From positions 1-33,955 of the forward strand of contig JAHBXY010000102.1 in assembly GCA_019636275.1 (NCBI GenBank): a stretch of 33,955 nt of DNA. The letters run 5' to 3'. Position numbers and translations under genes: made by a program. How positions within the stretch are numbered: the stretch's first letter is position 1; each line of letters starts with the position of its first letter. Shown one piece after another: positions 7,124 through 15,480 of this stretch. The notes under the pieces were generated by a model. That model saw only the letters and a list, made by a program, of their open reading frames with translations. It was not told the DNA's origin and did not search any database. Source of the DNA: Planctomycetota bacterium (GTDB taxonomy: Bacteria > Planctomycetota > J058).

Positions 7124-9021
7124 TAGAAGAGCCGGCCCAGGTCGTCGCCCGACTCGTCGAGCCGTCCGCCGAGCGCGCTCACGGCCGCCTCGCAGCGGGC
7201 CTGGAGGTCCGGCGCCGTGGCGCCGTCGAGGGCGTCGGGCGGGACGCGGCCGGCGCGCAGCGCGCGCAGGACCGTGCGCAGCTCCTTGCACGCCCGGTCG
7301 GTCCGGCCGGCCTGCTCGTAGACGCGCGCCAGGCCCACGCGCGCGGCCACGAAGTCGGGCTCGACGTAGAGGGCGCGGCGGAAGGCCTCCTCGGCCCGCG
7401 GCCCGTCGCCCTGCTCCGCGCGGAGCTTGCCCAGGAGGAAGTGCGCCCGCGGGTCGAGCGGCTCGACCTCGGCCGCCGTCTCGAGCTGCCGTGCGGCGTG
7501 GTCGACCTGGCCCGAGAGCAGGTAGACGCGCGCCAGGAGCACGCGCGGCCGGGCCCAGCGCGGCGCGCGCGTGATCGCCCCGCGCAGCACCCGCGCGGCG
7601 CCCTCGCGGTCGTCGGCCTCGAGGCGCCGCTCGGCCTCGAGCACCTGGTCGAGCGGCAAGGCGCCGACGAGCCGCAGGTCGGCCCGCGTCTCGTCGACCG
7701 GCCCGTCGGGGCCGTCCGGTCCGTCGTCGGGCCCCGGGCCCGCGGCCGGCCAGCCGCGCGAGAAGGCGCGCGTCGGCGTGTCGCCCGTCCCGCCCTGGAT
7801 GCGCGCCGTCGGCGCGTCGTGGACCGCCCAGGCGTCGCGGGCCGGCCGCGCGGCGTCCGACGGCCGGCGCCAGCGGCCGCTCTCGCCGCGCGGCCCGCGC
7901 GAGGGCGGGCGCCGGACCGTGCGCGTGGGCGTGTCGGATGCCGAGGACCGCGGAGCGGACCGGGTCTCGGCCGAGGGCCGCGGAGCGGACCGGGTCTCGG
8001 CCGAGGGCCGCGGCGCGGACCGGGTCTCGGACGACGACCGCGGGGCGACCGAGGCCTCGGACGACGGCCGCGAAGCGGCCCGGGTATCTGACCACCGCGG
8101 CCCGGCGCGCGTCGCAGCCTCGGCGTCCGCGCGCGCCTCGAGCGGCGCCGGCGTCGGGGCCTCGATCGGCCAGGGCGTAGGCGCGCTCGCCGGGTGCGGG
8201 CGCGCGGCCCTCCGCCGGTAGAAGAAGGTGTCGCCCGAGAAGACGACCTCGTACTCGGGCTCCATGTCGAAGAACACCTCGGCGCTGCCGAGGAACAGCG
8301 CCCCGCCGGGCGCCAGGACGCGCGCGAAGCGCTCGATGATCTCCCGCGCCTGCTCGAGCGAGAAGTAGATGAGCACGTTGCGGCAGAAGATCACGTCCCA
8401 CGCGCCCGTCGCCGGCCGCGGCGCGGCGTCGTTGACGAGGTTGTGCACGGCGAACTCGACGTGCCGGCGCACCCGCTCGTCGACCGTCACGTGCCCCGAC
8501 GAGCGCTGCAGGTAGCCCCGGTAGGCCGCCGGCACCTCCTGCAGCGCCGCCTCGGGGTAGGACGCCTGCCGCCCGCGCGCCAGGGCCTCCTTGACGATGT
8601 CCGTCGCCAGCACGTGGTAGGGCTGCTCGTGCGGCCCGAGCGCCGCCTCGGCCACCATGGCCAGCGAGTGCGCCTCCTCGCCGGTCGAGCAGCCGGCGCT
8701 CCACAGCGAGATCGGCAGCCGCGAGCTGCGCCCCGAGAGCAGCCGCGGCAGCACCTCCCGGCCGAGCGCGGTGAACGTGCCCGGGTTGCGGAAGAAGCTC
8801 GTCTTCCGCACGGTGAGGATGTTGTAGATCTCCTCCAGCTCCGTGCGCCCGCGCGGGTCGTGCTCGAGGTAGCGCACGAACGCCAGCACGTCGGCGAAGC
8901 CGCGGTCGCCCAGGCGGGCGAGGAAGCGCGGGGCGAGGAAGCGCCAGCGGTCCTCGGGCATGACGAAGCCCGTGCGCCGCTGCAGGAACGCGCGGAAGGC
9001 CTCCTCGCCCGGGACGATCAC
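7123..9021 (-). CDS. cheR: CheR chemoreceptor methyltransferase with repeat linker and C-terminal TPR region
   Basis: A 632-residue protein. The GTG start (9019-9021) overlaps the cheB stop as GTGA; the frame stays open further upstream but without homology. Residues 1-75 form the CheR N-terminal helical domain (VRKTSFFRNP at 71-80). The SAM-binding methyltransferase follows, with SAGCSTGEE at 108-116, ATDI near 139-142 and FCRNVLIYF at 212-220. CheR methylates glutamates of chemoreceptors with SAM. Residues about 280-440 are a Pro/Arg/Ser-rich linker containing ETRSAPRPSA decapeptide repeats, and about 445-620 are TPR-like helices (ARVLLARVYLLSGQVDHAAR and similar). CheR-TPR fusions are known in Frz-like and other non-flagellar che systems, where the TPR part mediates protein contacts. 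It is the last gene of the che operon. Confidence 0.93.
   Translation of the reverse strand: MIVPGEEAFRAFLQRRTGFVMPEDRWRFLAPRFLARLGDRGFADVLAFVRYLEHDPRGRTELEEIYNILTVRKTSFFRNPGTFTALGREVLPRLLSGRSSRLPISLWSAGCSTGEEAHSLAMVAEAALGPHEQPYHVLATDIVKEALARGRQASYPEAALQEVPAAYRGYLQRSSGHVTVDERVRRHVEFAVHNLVNDAAPRPATGAWDVIFCRNVLIYFSLEQAREIIERFARVLAPGGALFLGSAEVFFDMEPEYEVVFSGDTFFYRRRAARPHPASAPTPWPIEAPTPAPLEARADAEAATRAGPRWSDTRAASRPSSEASVAPRSSSETRSAPRPSAETRSAPRPSAETRSAPRSSASDTPTRTVRRPPSRGPRGESGRWRRPSDAARPARDAWAVHDAPTARIQGGTGDTPTRAFSRGWPAAGPGPDDGPDGPDGPVDETRADLRLVGALPLDQVLEAERRLEADDREGAARVLRGAITRAPRWARPRVLLARVYLLSGQVDHAARQLETAAEVEPLDPRAHFLLGKLRAEQGDGPRAEEAFRRALYVEPDFVAARVGLARVYEQAGRTDRACKELRTVLRALRAGRVPPDALDGATAPDLQARCEAAVSALGGRLDESGDDLGRLF
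7940..8090. repeat. 30-bp tandem repeats encoding the CheR linker
   Basis: About five copies of a unit around CGGAGCGGACCGGGTCTCGG occur with an exact 30-bp period (anchors at 7951, 7981, 8011, 8041 and 8071). The second and third are almost identical and the later ones diverge. They encode ETRSAPRPSA-type decapeptides in the linker between the methyltransferase and TPR parts of CheR. Confidence 0.85.
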
Positions 9022-10079
9022 GGCAGCGCCTCGACCAGGGCGCGCGCGATCCGGTCGAGCGGCAGCACCTGCTGCGCCGCGCCGAGCTGCGCCGCCGCCT
9101 GCGGCATGCCCCAGATCACGGACGTGGCCTCGTCCTGCACGATCGTCACGCCCCCGGCGCGCCGCAGGGCCAGGAGGCCCTTCGCCCCGTCGGCGCCCAT
9201 GCCGGTGAGGACCACGCCCACGCCGCCGGGGCCGTAGGCGCGGGCGAGGCTCTCCAGCAGGCGGTCGCCGCTGGGGCAGTGGCTGCCGGCGGCGAAGGGC
9301 TCCTCGAGCAGCGCCAGGCGCCGCCGCTCGGTCACCTCGCAGAAGCGCCGCTGCGGGGCCACGTAGACGGTCCCCTGGAACAGGTCCTGCCCGTCGCGCG
9401 GCGTGACGACCGTCAGCGGGCACTCCTCGTCGAGCCAGCGGACGAGGCCGTCCTCGAAGGCGGCGTCGATGTGCTGCACGATCACGACCGCCGCCTTGAG
9501 GTCGGTGGGCAGGGCCGAGAGGAGGACCTTGAGCGCGCTCGGGCCGCCCGTGGAGGCGACGACGCCCACGACGCGGTTGGCGCGCCTGTGGAAGGTGGTC
9601 TTCTCCTGCCCCGAGCCCTCGTCCGACGACGGGCGGCGCAGGCGCGCGCGGCCGCGCGGGTGCGAGATCACGGGCACGCCCGCGAGCAGGCGCAGGCGCG
9701 CGGCCAGCGCCCGCCCGGCCGGGCCCTCGCCGCCCGGGGTCAGCTCGGGCTTGGCGATCAGGTCGAGCGCCCCGTACTCCAGGGCCCGCAGGGCCAGGTC
9801 GACGTCGGTCGCCAGGTTGTCGGCGGCCGTCATGAGCAGGATCGGCGTGGGCCGGTCGGCCATGATCCGCCGCGTGGCCTCGAGGCCGTCGAGCCGCGGC
9901 ATGCGCACGTCCATGAGGATCACGCCCGGCCGCAGGTCGTGCGCGGCGGCCAGCGCCTCGAGCCCGTCCGAGGCCGAGCCGACGACCTCGACGTCGGGCT
10001 GCCGCTCGAGCAGCGCGCGCAGCGCCGCGCGGTGCGTGCGGCTGTCGTCGACGATGAGGACGCGCACGCGCTCGCTCAC
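9018..10079 (-). CDS. cheB: CheB chemotaxis response regulator, protein-glutamate methylesterase
   Basis: A 353-residue protein. GTG at 10077-10079 overlaps the cheA stop as GTGA. The N-terminal receiver domain (residues 5-120) has the acidic pair DD at 11-12, the phospho-acceptor Asp57 in ILMDVRMP, and a conserved Lys in DLIAKPEL. The C-terminal methylesterase domain shows the catalytic serine in VASTGGP, the histidine in IVQHIDAAFEDG and the aspartate in VLTGMGADGAKGL. It removes methyl groups from receptor glutamates when phosphorylated by CheA, opposing CheR. Family length and both domains are complete. cheA lies upstream and cheR downstream, both coupled by overlap. Confidence 0.96.
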   Translation of the reverse strand: MSERVRVLIVDDSRTHRAALRALLERQPDVEVVGSASDGLEALAAAHDLRPGVILMDVRMPRLDGLEATRRIMADRPTPILLMTAADNLATDVDLALRALEYGALDLIAKPELTPGGEGPAGRALAARLRLLAGVPVISHPRGRARLRRPSSDEGSGQEKTTFHRRANRVVGVVASTGGPSALKVLLSALPTDLKAAVVIVQHIDAAFEDGLVRWLDEECPLTVVTPRDGQDLFQGTVYVAPQRRFCEVTERRRLALLEEPFAAGSHCPSGDRLLESLARAYGPGGVGVVLTGMGADGAKGLLALRRAGGVTIVQDEATSVIWGMPQAAAQLGAAQQVLPLDRIARALVEALP

Positions 10080-12334
10080 AGCAGCCGCTCGACGATCGTG
10101 CGGAACGAGGCCTCGTTGAAGTCGGCCTTGGCCAGGTAGGCGTCGGCCCCGGCCTCGAGCCCGGCCTGCCGGTCGGCCTCGGAGCCGCGGCTGCTGACGA
10201 CGATGATCGGCACGCCCGAGAGGCGCTGCTCCTGGCGCACGCGCCGCGCCAGGCCCAGGCCGCCCAGCCGCGGCATCTCGACGTCGGTGACGAGCAGGTC
10301 GGGGCGCACGCGCTCGAGGACGCGCAGGGCGTCCATGCCGTCGAGCGCCGTGAGCAGGTCGAAGCCCAGCGCCTCGACGACGCGGCTGACCATCTGGCGG
10401 CTGACGATGCTGTCGTCGACGACGAGCACGGTCTTGCGCCGGTCGTCGGGGCGCAGGGCGGGCGCCTCCTCGGCCCCGCGCCGGCCCACGGCGAACAGGT
10501 CGGGGACGTGCAGGAGCAGCGCCACCTCGCCGCTGGGCATGTGGATCGCCCCCGACATGAAGCGCACGCGATCGAGCGGCCAGCCGAGCGGCTTGACGAC
10601 CACCGGCCGCTGCTCGAGCAGCTCCTCGACGACGAGGGCCAGGCGGTTCTCGGCGTGCTGCACGATCAGCACGCGCAGGAACGGCGGGTCGGGCAGCTCG
10701 CGGTGGCCGAGCACGCGCGCCAGCCGCACGAGCGGCAGCGTCTGCCCGGCGTGGACCACGGCCGGCTGGCCGGCGAACTCGATCACGCGGTCGGCCGCCA
10801 GGCGCACCGACTCGTGCACCTGCTCGGTGGGGATCGCGAACTGGAGGCCCGCCGAGCGCAGGAACGTCACGCGCGAGATCAGGAGCGTCAGCGGCAGGCG
10901 GATCGTGGTGCGCGTGCCGCGGCCCGGCCACGAGAGCACGCGCACGTCGCCCTTGAGCGCCTCGACCGAGCTGCGCACGACGTCCATGCCCACGCCGCGC
11001 CCCGAGATCTCCGAGGCGACCGTCCGCGTGCTGAAGCCCGGGATGAACACGAGCTGGATCGCCTCCTCGTCGCTCATGGCGTCGGCCCGCGCCTGGTCGA
11101 GGAGCCCGCGCGAGACGGCGATCTGACGGATCCGGCGGGCGTCGATCCCGCGCCCGTCGTCCTCGACGTGGATGGCGACCAGCGCCCCCTCCTGCCCGGC
11201 GCGCAGCGACAGGGTCCCCTCCTCGGGCTTGCCGGCGCGGCGCCGCTCGTCGGGCTCCTCGAGGCCGTGGTCCAGGGCGTTCCTGATCAGGTGCGACAGC
11301 GGCGCCTTGAGCTGGTCGAGGATCACGCGGTCCATCTCGGTCTCGGCGCCCGAGATGCGCACGGCGACCTGCTTGCCCAGCCGCCGCGCCAGGTCGCGCG
11401 CCTCGCGCGGGACGTGGCCGAACAGGTGCTCGACCGGGCGCAGGCGCACGTCGACCGCGAGCTGCTGGAGCTGCTGCGTCGAGCGGTGCACCTGGACCGT
11501 GTCGCTGCGGTAGTCGTGCAGCACGTGGCGCAGGGTCTGCACGACCTCGTCGGGGCCGGCGGTCCCCTCCTCGACGCTGCCGAGGAGCCGCCGCAGGCGG
11601 TCCTCGAAGGCGCCCAGGCGCAGGCGGGTGAGCGAGAGGTCGCTCACGACGCCGTCGAGCGCCTCGAGCCGCGAGGCGCGCACGCGCACGAGCTCGTCCT
11701 CGCCCGCCACCCCGCGGGCCTGGCGCGAGGTCGTGATCTTGCTCGCCGGGCGCTCCGGCCGGTCGTCCTCGGGGTCGGCGACGGCGACGCGCGCCTGCTC
11801 GGGCGCGAGGCCCGCGTCGGGCGGCCCCGTCGGCGACCAGGCCGGCGCGCCCCCCCAGGGCGGCGGCGGGGGGGCGCCCGGGTCGCCGTCGCCGCCCCCA
11901 CCGGGAGGAGGACTCGGGGGAGGGGCGGGGGCCGGGGCCGAGCCGCCGGCCGGGGGCGCGTCGTCGTCGAGGGCCGCGCGCACCCGCGCGTGCAGGGCGT
12001 CGTCGGTGCGGTCCTCGCCGGTCGTGCCCGCCTCCTCGACGAGCACCGTGAGCCGGTCGGTGGCCTCGACCAGGAGCGCCAGGCCGAGCGCCGGCCGCGC
12101 GCGGTAGGCGCGCGCCAGCCCCTCGAGGTCGTGGACCAGCTTGCCCAGGGCGGCGAACCCGAGCAGGCGCGCCGAGCCCTTGATCGTGTGCAGCTCGCGG
12201 TCGACCTCGTCGAGGTGCGGCCCCGGGTCGGCGCCGGCCTGGAGCGCCTCGAGCATGCGCGAGACGTTCACCAGCCGGTCGGCCGACTCCTCGCGGAAGA
12301 TCTCCAGGAACTCCTGCAGCTCGTCGTCGCTCAC
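10076..12334 (-). CDS. cheA: CheA histidine kinase with C-terminal receiver domain
   Basis: A 752-residue hybrid kinase. GTG at 12332-12334 overlaps the stop of the preceding CheW-like gene. An Hpt domain at 1-110 carries phospho-acceptor His49 in RELHTIKGSARLLGF. A proline/glycine-rich linker (about 140-210) follows, then the dimerisation helices, then an HATPase with N box (HLIRNALDHGLEEP) and G boxes (DDGRGID, GRGVGMDVV). A CheW-like regulatory domain begins after LTLLISRVTFLRSAGLQFAIPTEQV. The receiver at about 630-752 has VLVVDDS, phospho-Asp in LLVTDVEMP, and the conserved Lys in AYLAKADFNE. CheA-receiver fusions are typical of non-flagellar che systems such as FrzE. CheA phosphorylates CheB and response regulators; here its own receiver may act as the phosphate sink or output, since no CheY is in the window. 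Confidence 0.95.
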   Translation of the reverse strand: MSDDELQEFLEIFREESADRLVNVSRMLEALQAGADPGPHLDEVDRELHTIKGSARLLGFAALGKLVHDLEGLARAYRARPALGLALLVEATDRLTVLVEEAGTTGEDRTDDALHARVRAALDDDAPPAGGSAPAPAPPPSPPPGGGGDGDPGAPPPPPWGGAPAWSPTGPPDAGLAPEQARVAVADPEDDRPERPASKITTSRQARGVAGEDELVRVRASRLEALDGVVSDLSLTRLRLGAFEDRLRRLLGSVEEGTAGPDEVVQTLRHVLHDYRSDTVQVHRSTQQLQQLAVDVRLRPVEHLFGHVPREARDLARRLGKQVAVRISGAETEMDRVILDQLKAPLSHLIRNALDHGLEEPDERRRAGKPEEGTLSLRAGQEGALVAIHVEDDGRGIDARRIRQIAVSRGLLDQARADAMSDEEAIQLVFIPGFSTRTVASEISGRGVGMDVVRSSVEALKGDVRVLSWPGRGTRTTIRLPLTLLISRVTFLRSAGLQFAIPTEQVHESVRLAADRVIEFAGQPAVVHAGQTLPLVRLARVLGHRELPDPPFLRVLIVQHAENRLALVVEELLEQRPVVVKPLGWPLDRVRFMSGAIHMPSGEVALLLHVPDLFAVGRRGAEEAPALRPDDRRKTVLVVDDSIVSRQMVSRVVEALGFDLLTALDGMDALRVLERVRPDLLVTDVEMPRLGGLGLARRVRQEQRLSGVPIIVVSSRGSEADRQAGLEAGADAYLAKADFNEASFRTIVERLL

Positions 12335-12822
12335 GCCGCGCCCTCCGCGAGGCGGGCCGGGTCGACCAGCCACGCGAGCGCCCCGTCGTCGAGCTCGACC
12401 ACGCCGCGCACGAGCCGCAGCCCGGGCGCGCCGGCGAGGACCGCCGGCAGGGCGTGGACGCGGGTCAGGGCCACGCTCCTCAGGCGCAGGCTCCCCGCGT
12501 CGACCACCATGCGCCGCAGCCGGGGGTCGCCCTCGAGCGCGTAGAGGAGCGCCTGGGGGGCGCCGCCCTCCGCGCCGAGCGCCCGGCGCAGGTCGACCTC
12601 GTCGGCCGCCGGCGCCGCCTCCTGGCCGGGGAGGAGCGGCACGTCGGCCTCGACGACGTCGATGTGCATGAGCGAGCGCAGGTCGAACACGAGCCGGTGC
12701 GGGCCGGCCGTGCACAGGAGCAGCGGCGCGGCGCCGTCGGCGACGCGGTGCACGCCGTCGCCCGCCCGCGCCGGGCGGCGGGCGGGGGCGCGGGACGCAG
12801 GCTGCAGGTCACGCCCCGCCAT
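12331..12822 (-). CDS. Divergent CheW-like coupling protein
   Basis: A 163-residue protein between cheW and cheA. Its ATG overlaps the cheW gene end by 14 nt. The pattern is CheW-like: an early beta segment (HRLVFDLRSLMHIDVV), a mid-region VLAGAPGLRLVRGVVELDDGALAWLVDPARL corresponding to the CheW strand that ends in a Gly-Val and Leu-Asp-Pro motif, and a similar size. It lacks the usual RG.i.pv.dL block seen in its neighbour. An alternative GTG at 12812 lies in another frame that gives an Arg/Ser/Cys-rich, non-protein-like translation, so it was not used. It probably scaffolds receptor and CheA alongside the standard CheW, or binds a different partner. Confidence 0.75.
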   Translation of the reverse strand: MAGRDLQPASRAPARRPARAGDGVHRVADGAAPLLLCTAGPHRLVFDLRSLMHIDVVEADVPLLPGQEAAPAADEVDLRRALGAEGGAPQALLYALEGDPRLRRMVVDAGSLRLRSVALTRVHALPAVLAGAPGLRLVRGVVELDDGALAWLVDPARLAEGAA

Positions 12823-13330
12823 CGCCCAGCAGCTTCTCCATGTGGTCGAACAGCTTCGAGGGGTCGAGGACCCCGACCAGCTCGGCGTCGCGCTCGACGG
12901 CCCCGTGGTAGACGTCCGCCTCGGCCGCCGGCGCGCGCATGGTCTGGTCGCGCCGCACGCGCTCGAAGTCTGGCAGCGAGCTGGAGAGGACCCCCAGGCG
13001 CCGCCCCGACAGGTCCTGCAGGACGAGCAGGCTGCGCGCCTCCCCCGGCCCGGCCGCCTCCTGCGCGCTGAGGAGCCGATGCAGGTCGACGACGCACACG
13101 ATCCCGCCGCGCAGGCTGGCCACCCCGCGCACGAAGGCCGGCGCGCGCGGGACCGGCGTGATCGTCGGCACGCGCTCGGTCCGCTCCACGCCCTCGATCG
13201 GCACGGCGTACGGGCGCCCGCCGGCGACGAAGCGGATGATCTGGAACTCCTCGGCCGCGCGGGCGCGGCCGCCGCCGCCGCGCTCGCGGTCGGCGCGGGC
13301 CAGGAGGTCGTCGACCGGGGTCCCCGTCAC
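12809..13330 (-). CDS. cheW: CheW chemotaxis coupling protein
   Basis: A 173-residue single-domain CheW starting at GTG 13328-13330. Key family segments are visible: EEFQIIRFVAGGRPYAVPI (first beta strands), RVPTITPVPRAPAFVRGVASLRGGIVCVVDL (the conserved FVRGV..LRG...V.DL block) and ELVGVLDPSKLF near the end. CheW links the chemoreceptor tip to CheA in the signalling array at the membrane. It lies 30 bp downstream of the chemoreceptor gene. The N-terminal 25 residues are charged and Gly/Arg-rich and not part of the domain. Confidence 0.94.
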   Translation of the reverse strand: MTGTPVDDLLARADRERGGGGRARAAEEFQIIRFVAGGRPYAVPIEGVERTERVPTITPVPRAPAFVRGVASLRGGIVCVVDLHRLLSAQEAAGPGEARSLLVLQDLSGRRLGVLSSSLPDFERVRRDQTMRAPAAEADVYHGAVERDAELVGVLDPSKLFDHMEKLLGDGGA

Positions 13331-13360
13331 CGGGGCCCCCGGGCCGGTCGCGCGCCGCGC

Positions 13361-14902
13361 TCACCCACGCCGGAGCGCCTCGAGGTCGTAGGTCGCCTCG
13401 AGCGGGGCCGCCGGGGCCGCGGCGCCGGCGCCCGCCGGGCGCTTGGCGTCGGGGCGCTCGAAGGTCTGGATCACGTTCTGCAGGTCGTGGGCCAGCGCCG
13501 CCAGCTCGTTCGACAGGTTCGTCACCCGCTTGGCGCCGTTGGCCACCTCCTCCGAGGCGCCCGCCACCTCGCGCACGGCCGTGGCCACCTGGTTGCTCGC
13601 GCTGCGCTGCTGGTTCGTGGCCAGCTCGATCTGCCGCGCGGCGTCGGTCGAGCGCTCGGTGATCCCGGTGATCCGCACCAGGCACTCCTGCGAGCGCTTG
13701 GTCAGCTCGCGCCCGCGCTCGGCGCGCTTCACGCCCTCCTCGGAGGCGATCACGGCGGCGTTGATCTCCGACTGGATCTCGGCGATCAGCCCCTCGATCT
13801 CGGTCGTCGACTCGACGACGTGGTTGGCGAGGTTCCGCACCTCCTCGGCGACGACGGCGAAGCCGCGCCCGGCCTCGCCGGCGCGCGCGGCCTCGATCGC
13901 CGCGTTCAGGGCCAGGAACTTCGACTGCTCGGCGATCCCGCGGATCAGGTCGGCGACCTTGCCGATCGAGCGCGACTTCTCGCCCAGGTCGAGCAGGCGC
14001 TGCGCGCCCTCCTGCGTGGCCAGGAGCACCTCGTCCATGCCGGCGCCCACGTCGCCGACCGCCTGGTTGCCGAGCTGCGCGCTCTTGAGCGACTCGTCGG
14101 CCAGCTGCACCACGTTCTTGGCGATGTCGGCGATGTGGCCCGACGACGCGGCCAGCTCCTCCATGGTCGCCATGGTCTCGGTGATCGCCGCCGCCTGCTG
14201 CGTGGCCGAGGCCGCCTGGTCGCGCGACGCGCCCTGGAGCGAGCGCGCCGAGCCGTCGATCTTGTTGCTCGCGGTGCTCAGCTGGTCGAGGAGCAGCTTC
14301 AGCTTCTCGGTCGTCTTGCGCGTGGCCGAGCCCAGGCTGCCCATGCCGAGCTGGCGCTCCGGCGCCGACAGGTCGCCCAGGGCGATGCGGTTGACGTGGA
14401 TCGACAGGCCGCGCAGGAACTGCACCATCTGCCGGAAGACCTGCGCCAGGTCGCCCCGGACCTCGCTCGACTCGAGCGCCTGGTTCCACAGGTCGTCCTG
14501 GGCGATCGCGCGCGCCTGCGCGGCCAGGACCTCCTGGGCGCGGACGAGCCGCTCGAAGGCCGCGACGGCCTCGTCGAGCTCGCTCTGGCCGCCGGGCCCG
14601 AGGAGCGCCTGGATGCGGGTGACCCCCTCGCGCGCGCGCCCGAGGTCGCCCTCGCGGGCCAGGTCGACCGTGAGCGCGGCCAGGCCGCGGATCGGGTCGA
14701 CGACCTGGCCGCGGACCACCAGGACGACGAGCGCCCAGGGGATCGCCGCGGCGATCGCCGTCATGAGCACCTGCGCGCCGAGGCCCGCCCCGGTCATGAG
14801 CCCGCCGACGGCGGCGGCGATCGCCAGCCCGATGGCCAGGCCCAGGAGCGATGCCGCCACGACGCGCTGCAGGAGGGTGAGGCGGGACCAGAGCGGTGTC
14901 AC
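13361..14902 (-). CDS. Methyl-accepting chemotaxis protein without periplasmic sensor domain
   Basis: A 513-residue receptor whose GTG (14900-14902) overlaps the stop of the FHA gene. Two hydrophobic segments at about residues 12-37 and 42-62 are separated by only a few residues, so there is no periplasmic ligand domain. After VVDPIRGLAAL (HAMP-like) comes a long helical region. The hairpin tip is clear: IRGIAEQSKFLALNAAIEAA followed by RAGEAGRGFAVVAEEVRNLA, the most conserved part of all MCPs. Signals must therefore enter through the membrane, the cytoplasm or a partner such as the adjacent FHA or membrane protein. The frame ends with Ala/Pro-rich residues, and no C-terminal CheR-tethering pentapeptide is obvious. 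Confidence 0.94.
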   Translation of the reverse strand: MTPLWSRLTLLQRVVAASLLGLAIGLAIAAAVGGLMTGAGLGAQVLMTAIAAAIPWALVVLVVRGQVVDPIRGLAALTVDLAREGDLGRAREGVTRIQALLGPGGQSELDEAVAAFERLVRAQEVLAAQARAIAQDDLWNQALESSEVRGDLAQVFRQMVQFLRGLSIHVNRIALGDLSAPERQLGMGSLGSATRKTTEKLKLLLDQLSTASNKIDGSARSLQGASRDQAASATQQAAAITETMATMEELAASSGHIADIAKNVVQLADESLKSAQLGNQAVGDVGAGMDEVLLATQEGAQRLLDLGEKSRSIGKVADLIRGIAEQSKFLALNAAIEAARAGEAGRGFAVVAEEVRNLANHVVESTTEIEGLIAEIQSEINAAVIASEEGVKRAERGRELTKRSQECLVRITGITERSTDAARQIELATNQQRSASNQVATAVREVAGASEEVANGAKRVTNLSNELAALAHDLQNVIQTFERPDAKRPAGAGAAAPAAPLEATYDLEALRRG

Positions 14903-15480
14903 GTGCCCCTCTTCTTGATGCGGCGGTAGAAGTCCAGGAACTGGAAGAAGCCCCCGGCGGTGAAGAACTGGAACTTGACCTGCGGGCCGAAGCGCACGCC
15001 GTCCTGGTCGTCCAGGGCCACGGGCGTCTCGGCCGGCGCGGGCGCGCCGTCGACGAAGGTGCCGTTGCTCGAGCCGAGGTCGGCGACGAGGTAGCGCGGC
15101 CCGTCGTGGTCGGCGTCGTGGTCGGCGGCGTCGCCGGGCGCGCGCGTGAAGCGGGCGTGGCGGAGCGAGATCGTCGGGTCGTCGACGACGACGTCGCAGG
15201 CCTCGTCGCGACCGAGCGTCACGGGGCCGGCGGCGTCGGGGCCGCGCGGGCGGACGCGGTAGATCCACACGTCCTGCCGGGCGAAGTCGTCGCCCACGGG
15301 CGCCGCCACCCGGCTCACCCGCGCCGTGCGGCGGTCCTGCGCCGGGGCGGGGGGCTCGCCCGCCGTCGTCGCCTCGCGCACGAGGAACGGGTGCGGGAAC
15401 GCGGCCACGAAGCCGGCCTGGTCGGTGTGCGCGCGCGTGGCCTCGATGAAGCCCTCGATCCGCTCGCCGGTGCCGCTCAC
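14899..15480 (-). CDS. FHA-domain protein of the chemosensory operon
   Basis: A 193-residue protein; GTG 15478-15480 overlaps the upstream stop as GTGA and its own stop overlaps the chemoreceptor start. The FHA fold is recognisable from VTLGRDEACDVVVDDPTIS (GR loop), LRHARF (SxRHA-type phosphothreonine contact) and VADLGSSNGTFVDG (the SSNGT motif). FHA domains bind phosphothreonine. The N-terminal 85 residues (EGFIEATRAHTDQAGFVAAFPHPFLVRE) are a separate region with no recognised family, and the C-terminus ends in a Phe-rich and Lys/Arg-rich tail (GGFFQFLDFYRRIKK). A Ser/Thr kinase is encoded about 3 kb away, so it could read that kinase's output; this link is inferred from position only. Confidence 0.9.
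   Translation of the reverse strand: MSGTGERIEGFIEATRAHTDQAGFVAAFPHPFLVREATTAGEPPAPAQDRRTARVSRVAAPVGDDFARQDVWIYRVRPRGPDAAGPVTLGRDEACDVVVDDPTISLRHARFTRAPGDAADHDADHDGPRYLVADLGSSNGTFVDGAPAPAETPVALDDQDGVRFGPQVKFQFFTAGGFFQFLDFYRRIKKRGT

Noticed and set aside
5134..8091. A 985-codon plus-strand open frame over the VIT/vWA gene, the repeat protein and cheR
   Set aside because: It lies opposite cheR and the VIT/vWA gene, and over the repeat region it lacks a signal peptide and ribosome-binding site that the minus-strand frame has.
12480..12812. GTG at 12812 overlapping the cheW stop as GTGA, as a start for the second CheW-like gene
   Set aside because: It is in a different frame that gives an Arg/Ser/Cys-rich translation, while the frame from ATG 12822 is CheW-like.
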